Below, one piece after another: positions 1 through 7,241 of a stretch of 47,669 bases of DNA. The translations under genes and the position numbers were made by a program. Within the stretch, counting starts at the first letter, position 1. Each line of letters starts with the position of its first letter. The notes beneath the pieces were generated by a model. That model was given only the letters and a program-made list of their open reading frames with translations. It did not search any database and was not told the DNA's origin. The DNA is from Pseudomonas fluorescens (GTDB lineage: Bacteria; Pseudomonadota; Gammaproteobacteria; Pseudomonadales; Pseudomonadaceae): the NCBI RefSeq assembly GCF_000968015.1, contig NZ_LACH01000054.1, forward strand, positions 24,224 to 71,892, written 5' to 3'.

Positions 1-53
1 CTCCTACAGGGTCCGGTGTCGGCCACAAATCTCGCGAACAACATAAAACCAAT

Positions 54-141
54 GTGGGAGCGAGCCTGCTCGCGAAAGCGGTGTGTCAGGCGACAGTGTT
101 TTTGACGGTGCTGACGCCATCGCGAGCAAGCTCGCTCCCAC
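54..141. repeat. REPIN (inverted REP pair)
   Basis: Two REP palindromes face each other: GTGGGAGCGAGCCTGCTCGCGA on the left and its near complement ending in GCTCGCTCCCAC on the right, about 45 bases apart. This matches the extragenic REPIN elements of fluorescent pseudomonads. It lies downstream of the leftward gene that ends at 193. Nothing else was recognised in bases 1-192. Confidence 0.9.
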
Positions 142-192
142 AGGGGGCTGTGCCCACCACAAATCTTGCGGAGTTAGCCGTCGCGCCTTTAT

Positions 193-1533
193 CTAGGGTT
201 TGGCGATCGCGATACGCCAAACCTTGTTCCCGACATCATCGGCCACCAACAACGCTCCGCTCTGATCAAGCGTGACGCCCACCGGGCGCCCTTGCGCTTC
301 GCCATCGGCATTGAGGAAACCCGTCAAGAAATCGACCGGCATGCCTGAAGGCTTTCCGTCGGTGAACGGGATGAACACCACCTTATAGCCCGCCTGCGGA
401 TTACGGTTCCACGAGCCATGTTCACCGACAAAAACGCCATTGGCGAAGTTCGCAGGCATCGCGCGGGAATCAGAGAACGTCAGCCCTAACGGTGCAACGT
501 GGGTGCCCAGCGCGTAGTCTGGCGCGATGGCCTTGGCCACCTTGTCCGGACGCGGCGGCTCGACTCGGGTGTCGACATGGGCACCGTAGTAGCTCCACGG
601 CCAGCCGTAGAACGCACCGTCCTGCACCGATGTCAGGTAATCCGGCACAAGGTCGCTGCCGATTTCGTCGCGCTCGTTGACCACAGTCCACAACTGCGTC
701 GAACCGGGCTTCCAGGCCAGCCCGTTGGGGTTGCGCAGGCCGCTGGCAAACAGACGCTTGCTGCCGGTTTTGACGTCCACCTCCCAAATCGCTGCACGCC
801 CGTCTTCTGCATCAAGACCGTTCTCGCCGACATTGCTGTTGGAACCGACCGTGACGTAAAGCTTGGAACCCTCGAGGTTGGCGAGGACATTCTTGGTCCA
901 GTGGTGATTGATGCCTGCGGGCAGATCGGTGACTTTCACCGGGGTGGCGTCACTCTCGGTTTGCCCCTCGATATAAGGCACTTTGACCAAGGCATCGGCA
1001 TTGCCGATAAACAATTCATTGCCCACCAACGCCATACCAAACGGCGAAGCGAGGCCCGTCATGAATACCTTCCGGACTTCCGCGTGGCCATCACCGTCGG
1101 CATCGCGCAACAAGGTAATGCGATTGGCACTGGGTGCATCAGCGCCAATACGGCCCATCACAAAACCCATGACGGTGCGTTTTGCCCAGGCGATCGGGCC
1201 GGTGCCACCGTCAGTCGCGCCTTCCGGCATTGGTGGGTGATTACTCTCGGCAACCAGAACATCGCCATTGGGCAGCGTATACACCCAGCGCGGGTGATCG
1301 AGGTTTTCGGCCAGCGCGGTCACTTTGAAACCGGCAGGTGCCTTGGGCATGTCATTACCCGCCCAGCCGATCGCTTTGGATACTTTTAACGTAGGGATCA
1401 ACGAGGTAGTGGGTTCAGGCAATTGCGGGGACGGACCGACGCTGGCCTGAGACGGCAATTTGGAAGACTCGCCACACGCGGTGAGCAGCGCGGCAGTCGT
1501 CATCAAGAGCGCAAGTCGGTTGGACACATTCAT
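193..1533 (-). CDS. PQQ/sorbosone dehydrogenase-type exported lipoprotein
   Basis: 446 aa, read as a soluble beta-propeller sugar dehydrogenase of the L-sorbosone dehydrogenase/GSDH family. Such proteins oxidise sugars or related alcohols in the periplasm, usually with PQQ. The chosen ATG at 1533 gives a lipoprotein signal peptide with lipobox LLTAC and has GAGG about ten bases upstream. A longer reading to 1623 would bury the signal and is rejected. Typical family segments are visible: GLRNPNGLAWKPG, an NERDEIG stretch that resembles a Ca/PQQ-site loop, DGAFYGWPWSYYG near residue 310, and VGEHGSWNRNP. The gene stands alone, with a REPIN downstream. Substrate and true PQQ dependence cannot be read from sequence. 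Confidence 0.8.
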   Translation of the reverse strand: MNVSNRLALLMTTAALLTACGESSKLPSQASVGPSPQLPEPTTSLIPTLKVSKAIGWAGNDMPKAPAGFKVTALAENLDHPRWVYTLPNGDVLVAESNHPPMPEGATDGGTGPIAWAKRTVMGFVMGRIGADAPSANRITLLRDADGDGHAEVRKVFMTGLASPFGMALVGNELFIGNADALVKVPYIEGQTESDATPVKVTDLPAGINHHWTKNVLANLEGSKLYVTVGSNSNVGENGLDAEDGRAAIWEVDVKTGSKRLFASGLRNPNGLAWKPGSTQLWTVVNERDEIGSDLVPDYLTSVQDGAFYGWPWSYYGAHVDTRVEPPRPDKVAKAIAPDYALGTHVAPLGLTFSDSRAMPANFANGVFVGEHGSWNRNPQAGYKVVFIPFTDGKPSGMPVDFLTGFLNADGEAQGRPVGVTLDQSGALLVADDVGNKVWRIAIAKP

Positions 1534-1718
1534 TGTTCTAACCTCGCAACGGCCATCCGTGGGCCAATTATTGGGCAGGCAAAATCCCGGCGAAGTATCG
1601 CGGCGCGGGTCCGTTTCAAACACCGCGTCTGTCGCAAATCAAATTTGCCTAAAACGCACGAATGCGCGCCTCTAAAGCCGGGCACTATCGCAAGCGCCTG
1701 TTTCAACCGTTCCTGAGT

Positions 1719-2642
1719 TCAAACGGGGTTCAACAACGCCTCCCGTAACAGCCTGGCGGCCGGCGAATCCGGCACGCCTTTGCGCGACACCAGCTCGTAC
1801 GGTTCGCTGCGCGAGGTGATGGGCAGCGGCAGCGTGGTGGTGAAACCGTAGCCGGAGCAGAACTTCGCCACATCGGTCGACACCAACGCGACGAGGGTCG
1901 GGTTTTCCTGAAGCAGCGACAAGGTGGCAAACGCCGACGTGGTTTCCAGCAGGTGCACCGGAAAACGCAGGTCAGCCTCGTGAAACTCGCGCTCCAGCAG
2001 CAAACGCATCGGCATGTTGGCGCGATAGACCACCCAGCGGTAATCCACCAGGTCCTTCAGCGAGAGCTGCCGGGCATAGGCGAACGGATGCTGAGTGCTG
2101 GCGATCACTGCCAGGGTTTCTTCGACGAAGATCGAACTCTCATACAAGTAGGGCGTGTTGCTGATGGTCGTACGGCAGATCGCAAGGTCCAGGCGCCCGG
2201 CGTCAAGCTGGCTGAGCAGTGCGGCGCTGGTGTCTTCGACGATCTCGATGGACAGCTTCGGGTGGTCGGCAATCACCCGGCTGATCGCGGTGGTGAGCAG
2301 TGGGACGGCACCCATGATGGTGCCGACGGACACACGTCCGCCCTCTCCGCTCATGATGCCGATGATCTCTTCGCGCAGGTGCGCAAGGTCGGTCTGGATC
2401 AGCCTTGCGTAGCGAATGACCGAGCGCCCGGCATCGTTCGGTTCAAGCCCGCGGTTAGTGCGGGTGAACAGCGCGGTGCCGAACGTGGTTTCAATTTCTT
2501 GCAGGGCTTTACTGGCGCCGGGCTGGGTCAGCGCGACCTGTTTGGCCGCGCCCAGCAAGGAGCCGTGTTCATCAAGGGCTATCAACAAGCGAAGCTGCTT
2601 GATGTGCAGGCGGGACATGATCGAATTAAGTGAGGGCGTCAT
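1719..2642 (-). CDS. LysR-family transcriptional regulator
   Basis: 307 aa. An N-terminal winged helix-turn-helix (about residues 12-70, with GAAKQVALTQPGASKALQEIE) is followed by a LysR substrate-binding domain beginning near GRVSVGTIMGAVPLL. It is divergent from the Fe-alcohol dehydrogenase gene at 2818, so it is the likely regulator of the cluster running to about 15256. The start is uncertain. Neither ATG 2642 nor the in-frame ATG 2618 (MSRLHIKQL) has a clear Shine-Dalgarno sequence, and the second start would leave the palindrome at 2649-2661 more room as an operator. The effector is probably the pathway substrate or an intermediate, which is unknown. Confidence 0.88.
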   Translation of the reverse strand: MTPSLNSIMSRLHIKQLRLLIALDEHGSLLGAAKQVALTQPGASKALQEIETTFGTALFTRTNRGLEPNDAGRSVIRYARLIQTDLAHLREEIIGIMSGEGGRVSVGTIMGAVPLLTTAISRVIADHPKLSIEIVEDTSAALLSQLDAGRLDLAICRTTISNTPYLYESSIFVEETLAVIASTQHPFAYARQLSLKDLVDYRWVVYRANMPMRLLLEREFHEADLRFPVHLLETTSAFATLSLLQENPTLVALVSTDVAKFCSGYGFTTTLPLPITSRSEPYELVSRKGVPDSPAARLLREALLNPV

Positions 2643-2648
2643 CAGGGT

Positions 2649-2661
2649 TAACTAAAAGTTA
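2649..2661. promoter_or_regulatory. Candidate LysR operator (TAACT-N3-AGTTA)
   Basis: A perfect dyad TAACT-AAA-AGTTA that also fits the LysR T-N11-A rule. It lies in the 175-base gap between the LysR gene and the divergent Fe-ADH gene. The half-site AAGTTATA (2656-2663) recurs inverted as TATAACTT at 2800-2807, next to the Fe-ADH start. GTATCGA occurs twice (2667-2673 and 2683-2689), 16 bases apart. Operator function is inferred from position and symmetry only. Confidence 0.45.
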
Positions 2662-2783
2662 TAGAGGTATCGAAAGTTGTCAGTATCGAGGCTCGCCACG
2701 ACGGCCCTATAGTCCACTCCACAACCAGGCAATGCAATGGGTTTGACCAGATAGCGAAAGCCTTCCTGCCGCAGACCGATTGC

Positions 2784-2795
2784 AACAATAACAAT
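2784..2795 (+). promoter_or_regulatory. CA motif (Hfq/Crc-type site)
   Basis: AACAATAACAAT fits AAnAAnAAn without a break and ends 22 bases before the Fe-ADH ATG. Hfq with Crc binds such A-rich triplet motifs near ribosome sites of catabolic mRNAs in Pseudomonas. Function here is inferred. Confidence 0.55.
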
Positions 2796-2817
2796 CCTGT
2801 ATAACTTGTGGTGAATC

Positions 2818-3957
2818 ATGTCCCTCATCAATTACGTCACCAAGATCCAGTTCGGCTACGACAGCCTGCAGCATCTGGCCGCCGAAGCCGAGCGCGCGGG
2901 CATTACCCGGCCGCTGATTGTCACTGACATCGGCGTGCGCAATGCCGGCATCGTCGACAAGGTCATCGCGGCCCTCGGCGCCAGTCTTCCCCCTTCGATT
3001 TTCGACGCCACCCCGCCCAACCCAAACGAGCACGCCGTACGTGAAGCCGTCGCGCAATACCATCGCGACGAGTGCAACGGCATCATCGCGGTCGGCGGTG
3101 GTTCTTCCATCGACCTGGCCAAAGGTGTCGCTGTTTGCGCCACTCATGACGGTCCTCTGCAAAGCTTTGCGGTGATCGAAGGTGGCCTGGATCGCATCAC
3201 CTCTGCCACCGCGCCGCTGATCGCCATTCCTACCACGGCGGGCACCGGCAGCGAAGTCGGCCGAGGCGCCATCCTGATCCTCGACGATGGTCGCAAGGTG
3301 GGCGTAATCTCTCCTTATGTCGTGCCTCGCGTGGCCATCTGCGACCCGGAACTGACCCTGGGCCTGCCACCGATGCTGACCGCCGCCACCGGCATGGACG
3401 CGATTGCTCATTGCATCGAGACGTTCATGGCGCCGGCCTTCAACCCGGCGGCGGATGGCATCGCCCTCGACGGCCTGTGGCGTGCCTGGGAACACATCGA
3501 GCGCGCCACCGCCGAGCCCGGTGATCGCGAAGCCCGGATGAACATGATGAGCGCGTCGATGCAAGGCGCACTCGCCTTTCAGAAGGGATTGGGCTGCGTG
3601 CACAGCCTGTCCCACGCCTTGGGCGGCATCAATCCGAAGCTGCACCACGGCACCTTGAACGCCATCTTTCTGCCAGCGGTCGTGGACTTCAACGCCAACG
3701 CCCCGACCGTTCGCGACGAACGCAAGCTCGAACGCCTGCGGCACGCCATGGGCCTTGAGGCCAACGCCAATATCGGCACGGCCATCGAAGACATGACCCG
3801 ACGCCTGGGCCTGCCGACCCGCCTGAGCGAAATCGGCGTCGACGAAAGCCTGTTTGCCGGCATCGTCGAAGGCGCCTTGCACGACCACAGCCACAAGACC
3901 AACCCCCGCGAAGCATCGTCCGCGGACTACCTGTCGATGCTTGAGCAGTCGTTGTAA
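2818..3957 (+). CDS. Iron-containing alcohol dehydrogenase
   Basis: 379 aa group III alcohol dehydrogenase, normal length. It contains the nucleotide-binding GGGSSIDLAKG and TAGTGSEV segments. The metal ligands are in place: D194 and H198 in GMDAIAHCIET, H262 in CVHSLSHALGG, and H276, almost the same numbering as E. coli FucO. The family interconverts alcohols and aldehydes or ketones with NAD(P); the maleylacetate reductase branch is an alternative. It is the first gene of the rightward cluster, divergent from a LysR gene, and is followed closely by a crotonase and a CoA-transferase. It therefore probably handles an early alcohol or a late semialdehyde of the pathway. Only a weak GGTG lies before the ATG. 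Confidence 0.9.
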   Translation: MSLINYVTKIQFGYDSLQHLAAEAERAGITRPLIVTDIGVRNAGIVDKVIAALGASLPPSIFDATPPNPNEHAVREAVAQYHRDECNGIIAVGGGSSIDLAKGVAVCATHDGPLQSFAVIEGGLDRITSATAPLIAIPTTAGTGSEVGRGAILILDDGRKVGVISPYVVPRVAICDPELTLGLPPMLTAATGMDAIAHCIETFMAPAFNPAADGIALDGLWRAWEHIERATAEPGDREARMNMMSASMQGALAFQKGLGCVHSLSHALGGINPKLHHGTLNAIFLPAVVDFNANAPTVRDERKLERLRHAMGLEANANIGTAIEDMTRRLGLPTRLSEIGVDESLFAGIVEGALHDHSHKTNPREASSADYLSMLEQSL

Positions 3958-3969
3958 CCGTCGCTACCC

Positions 3970-4016
3970 AACAATAAAAAATGAGGAGGCAGCCGCGTCG
4001 TCGGTTGAACCGACGC
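3970..4016 (+). promoter_or_regulatory. CA motif plus distant Shine-Dalgarno and hairpin before the crotonase gene
   Basis: AACAATAA (3970-3977) is followed by a strong AGGAGG at 3984-3989 that is 40 bases from the crotonase ATG at 4030. Between them is a hairpin, GTCGG-TTGAA-CCGAC (4000-4014), or alternatively GCGTCG/CGACGC (3995-4016). Folding would bring the AGGAGG closer to the start. An in-frame TGA at 4006-4008 rules out an earlier start for the crotonase. Confidence 0.4.
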
Positions 4017-4029
4017 CAGCGCAACAATC

Positions 4030-4809
4030 ATGAAGCCCACCGTCCTGATCGACCGGCAAGACAGCCTTGCCACCGTCACCCTCAGCCACCCGGGAAAAAT
4101 GAACGCCCTGACCTTGTCCATGTGGCAGGACCTGGGTGATGTCATGACCGAGTTGTCCGCCGACGCCACCGTGCGTTGCGTGGTGTTGCGCGGTGCCGAC
4201 GAACAAGCCTTCGCCGCCGGCGCCGATGTCAGCGAGTTTCCGACCGTGCGCGCCAACGCGGCACAGGCCCGGGTGTATGCCGACATCACCTCCAGAGCCA
4301 TGCGCGCTGTCGCCGACTGCCCGCACCCGGTGATCGCGATGATCCATGGCGTGTGTGTCGGCGGCGGCCTGGAAATCGCTGCGCTCTGCGACCTGCGTAT
4401 CTGTGGCACCTCCAGCCGTTTCGGCGCGCCGGTCGGCAAACTGGGCCTGATCATGTCCTATGACGAAATGGCCGGTCTGGTGGCGTTGGCCGGACGCTCG
4501 ACGACCCTGGAGATTCTTCTCGAAGGCCGCATTCTCGACGCCAATGACGCCTACGTAAAAAACCTCGTGACCCGCGTCGTGCCCGATGCCGAGGTCGAGT
4601 CCGAAACCCTCGCCACCGCCAAGCGCATCGCCAATGGAGCGCCCCTCGTCGCCCGTTGGCATCGCCAGGCCGCACGCCAGCTTGAGGCCGGCGTTGCACC
4701 CACCGCCGAGCAGATTGACGCGAGTTACTTCTGCTACGACACCGAAGATTTTCAGATCGGTCTGAACGCTTTCATCGAGAAAGCCAAACCACAATTCAAG
4801 GGGAAATAA
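4030..4809 (+). CDS. Enoyl-CoA hydratase/isomerase-family (crotonase) protein
   Basis: 259 aa, crotonase fold. The oxyanion-hole segment AFAAGADVSEF (about 60-70) and VGGGLEIAALCD (110-121) are present. E115 corresponds to the first catalytic glutamate of enoyl-CoA hydratase. The second glutamate (the E of FGQPE in hydratases) is V135 here, in FGAPVGKLG. It may therefore be an isomerase, a hydrolase, a lyase or another crotonase activity rather than a true hydratase. It ends one base before the CaiB/BaiF gene starts, so the two are translationally linked. Its substrate is presumably the thioester made by that CoA-transferase (inference). Confidence 0.88.
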   Translation: MKPTVLIDRQDSLATVTLSHPGKMNALTLSMWQDLGDVMTELSADATVRCVVLRGADEQAFAAGADVSEFPTVRANAAQARVYADITSRAMRAVADCPHPVIAMIHGVCVGGGLEIAALCDLRICGTSSRFGAPVGKLGLIMSYDEMAGLVALAGRSTTLEILLEGRILDANDAYVKNLVTRVVPDAEVESETLATAKRIANGAPLVARWHRQAARQLEAGVAPTAEQIDASYFCYDTEDFQIGLNAFIEKAKPQFKGK

Positions 4810-4810
4810 C

Positions 4811-6016
4811 ATGGGACCGCTGACAGGAATGCGCGTTGTAGAACTGGCTCACATCATGTCCGGCCCAGTGTGCGGAATGATGCTGGCCGACATGGGCGCG
4901 GACGTGGTGAAGGTCGAGAAAGTCCCGGGCGGTGATGATTCGCGCCGCTTCTCGCCGATCATGGCCAGCGGTGAATCCGCCTCGTTCATGGTGGTAAACC
5001 GCAACAAACGCGGTATTGGCCTGAACCTGAAAACCGAGGGCGGGCGCGACGTGTTGCGCCGCCTCTTGATGGACGCCGATGTGGTCACGGAAAACTACCG
5101 TGCCGGCACCATGGAGAAATTCGGCCTGGGTTATGAAACGCTGAAAACCCTCAACCCTGGGCTGATCTACTGCGCGATCTCCGGCTACGGCCGCAGCGGG
5201 CCGTTTGGCGAAAAAGGCGGTTTCGACCTGATCGCCCAAGGCATGAGCGGCATGATGAGCATGACCGGTGAAGCCGGGCGTGAGCCGGTCAAGGCCGGTT
5301 CGCCAGTGGCTGACATCAACTCCGGCATTCTCGCCGCCCTCGGCATCTGCGCAGCGTACGCCGCCAAACAGAAAACCGGCCTCGGGCAGATGGTCGACAC
5401 TTCATTGTTCGAAGCCGGTCTGCAACAAATGTACTGGCCAGCGGCGGCGTATTTCGCCGACGGCACCATCCTGCCGAAGATGGGTTCCGCCAACTCCACC
5501 AGCGCGCCGTATCAGGTGTTCCGCACGGCGGACGGCTGGATCAACATTGGCGCCGCCAACCAGGCCAACTACGAACGTCTGGTCGAGGCGCTCGCCCTGC
5601 CCCAACTCAAAGCCGACCCACGATTCGCCAGCAACGCATTGCGCATGGAGCACCGTCTGGCCCTGGTGGAAATCCTCAACGAAGTCCTGGTCGCGCGCAC
5701 CACGGATGAATGGATGGTGCTGTTCGACAACCTCGGCCTGCCTGCCGGGCCGGTCCTCGATATCGCGGCGGCGCTGGCTCATCCACAAACGGAAGCACGC
5801 GGCATGGTCGTCGAGACCGAACACCCGACCGAAGGCCGGGTACGCGGCATGGGCCTGCCGATTCACTTCTCCGACATGGACAACGCCGCGCCGCCAACCA
5901 GTCGGCATGCCCCGCTGCTCGGTGAACACACCCGCGAAGTGCTGAAAGAAAGCGGCTTTGCTGAAGATGAAATCGATGAGCTGATTAGAACCCAGGCCGT
6001 CGTGGCACTGGCGTAA
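4811..6016 (+). CDS. CaiB/BaiF (class III) CoA-transferase
   Basis: 401 aa, the usual length for the family. The N-terminal segment MRVVELAHIMSGPVCGMMLADMGADVVKVE is typical. The catalytic aspartate is D168 in SPVADINSG, at nearly the same position as Asp169 of formyl-CoA transferase; it forms the aspartyl-CoA intermediate. These enzymes move CoA from a donor thioester to a carboxylic acid. It follows the crotonase with one base between, so the pair probably activates and then processes an imported acid. A REPIN separates this gene from the TRAP genes, so the cluster may be at least two transcripts. Confidence 0.92.
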   Translation: MGPLTGMRVVELAHIMSGPVCGMMLADMGADVVKVEKVPGGDDSRRFSPIMASGESASFMVVNRNKRGIGLNLKTEGGRDVLRRLLMDADVVTENYRAGTMEKFGLGYETLKTLNPGLIYCAISGYGRSGPFGEKGGFDLIAQGMSGMMSMTGEAGREPVKAGSPVADINSGILAALGICAAYAAKQKTGLGQMVDTSLFEAGLQQMYWPAAAYFADGTILPKMGSANSTSAPYQVFRTADGWINIGAANQANYERLVEALALPQLKADPRFASNALRMEHRLALVEILNEVLVARTTDEWMVLFDNLGLPAGPVLDIAAALAHPQTEARGMVVETEHPTEGRVRGMGLPIHFSDMDNAAPPTSRHAPLLGEHTREVLKESGFAEDEIDELIRTQAVVALA

Positions 6017-6024
6017 CGCAAACC

Positions 6025-6113
6025 TGTAGGAGCGAGCCTGCTCGCGAATGCGGTGGGTCAGTCGACATGAATTTCGAGTCTGACGACGCTATCGCGAGCA
6101 GGCTCACTCCTAC
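6025..6113. repeat. REPIN
   Basis: Inverted REP pair starting TGTAGGAGCGAGCCTGCTCGCGA and ending TCGCGAGCAGGCTCACTCCTAC. It sits between the CoA-transferase stop and the TRAP binding-protein gene. It could stabilise or terminate the upstream mRNA. Confidence 0.88.
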
Positions 6114-6164
6114 CCGGAGCAGCGTTCGCTTGAACGATCCGCTGTTTTTTAAAACAACTACAAA

Positions 6165-6172
6165 AACAATAA
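6165..6172 (+). promoter_or_regulatory. CA motif at the dctP-like ribosome site
   Basis: AACAATAA is directly joined to the Shine-Dalgarno AAGG, within an A-rich leader. An Hfq/Crc complex bound here would cover the ribosome site. The small dyad CGTTC-GCTT-GAACG (6123-6136) lies upstream. Confidence 0.55.
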
Positions 6173-6182
6173 GGTGAACATC

Positions 6183-7226
6183 ATGAGCCGTATCTTGACC
6201 GAGTCCGTCAGCCGCCGATCATTCCTAGTGTCTGCCGGCGTCACCGTTGGCGGCGCATTCGCCGCCAACCTGCTGCCCTCCAGCGTCTTCGCCGCGACCA
6301 AACCCATTGTGTTGCGCTACACCAGCAGCCTGCCCGACACCCATCCGCTGAACATCCAGATGAAGGCGGCTTCGCTAGCCATCAAGGCCGAAACCAACGG
6401 CGCCGTGGACCTGCAGGTGTACGCCAACGGCGCCATGGGCGGCGACACCGACATGCTGTCCCAGGTGCGCGCCGGGGCAATCGACTTCATTCCCTTGCCA
6501 GGCGCGATTCTCTCCACGCTGGTGCCGGCCATGTCGATCGAAAGCATGCCGTTCGCATTCAAGGACTACGACAGTGTCTGGGCCGCGCTGGACGGCAAGC
6601 TGGGCGAGTACGTACGCGCCAAGACCGAGAAGGTCGGCCTGATCCCGATGGAGAAAGTCTGGAACAACGGCTTCCGCCAGATCACCAGTTCGACGCGTCC
6701 GATCAACACCCCGCAAGACCTGGCCGGTTTCAAATTGCGAGTGCTGGTCAGCCCGCTGTGGACCTCCATGTTCAGCGCCCTCGGCGCCTCGCCAACCGGC
6801 ATCAGCATCAACGAGACCTACTCGGCGTTGCAGACCAAAGTCGTCGACGGTCAGGAAAACCCGCTGGTGGTCGTTGAAGCCGCACGCTTCTATGAAGTGC
6901 AGAAATACTGCTCCATGACCGACCACATCTGGGGCGGTTTCTGGATCGTCGCCTCGGGCAAGACGTTTCCAAAACTGCCCGCAGACGTGCAGGAAATCGT
7001 CTCCCGGCAGATCAACGCCGCCGCGCTGATTCAGCGTCAACAGGTGATCGATCTCAACGCCAGCCTGGAGCCGTCCCTGACCGCCCACGGCATCACGTTC
7101 AACAAAGTCGATCGTTCATTGTTCAGGACTGATCTGCAGTCCAAAGGCTTCTACACCCAATGGAAGGAAAAGTACGGCCCTGAAGCCTGGAGCTTGCTCG
7201 AGCAGTACGCGGGTCAACTGTCCTAA
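6183..7226 (+). CDS. TRAP transporter substrate-binding protein (DctP family)
   Basis: 347 aa periplasmic solute receptor for a carboxylate-type TRAP importer. The ATG at 6183 is chosen because AAGGTG lies eight bases upstream; the GTG at 6174 is part of that ribosome site. The N-terminus carries a Tat-like signal (SRRSFLV, then a hydrophobic stretch ending near SVFA). Family features include the receptor core with NIQMKAAS, FAFKDYDSVWAAL, a conserved arginine in FKLRVL (carboxylate clamp), and INETYSALQTKVVDGQENP. It is followed 15 bases later by the fused membrane subunit. Ligand is unknown, most likely an organic acid. Confidence 0.92.
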   Translation: MSRILTESVSRRSFLVSAGVTVGGAFAANLLPSSVFAATKPIVLRYTSSLPDTHPLNIQMKAASLAIKAETNGAVDLQVYANGAMGGDTDMLSQVRAGAIDFIPLPGAILSTLVPAMSIESMPFAFKDYDSVWAALDGKLGEYVRAKTEKVGLIPMEKVWNNGFRQITSSTRPINTPQDLAGFKLRVLVSPLWTSMFSALGASPTGISINETYSALQTKVVDGQENPLVVVEAARFYEVQKYCSMTDHIWGGFWIVASGKTFPKLPADVQEIVSRQINAAALIQRQQVIDLNASLEPSLTAHGITFNKVDRSLFRTDLQSKGFYTQWKEKYGPEAWSLLEQYAGQLS

Positions 7227-7241
7227 GCCGGAGACAAGGTC

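Noticed and set aside
2707..3894. 395-aa open frame on the minus strand
   Set aside because: Antisense to the Fe-alcohol dehydrogenase with its complete metal-ligand set.
6174..6182. GTG at 6174 as start of the DctP-like protein
   Set aside because: The GTG is part of the AAGGTG ribosome site correctly spaced for ATG 6183.
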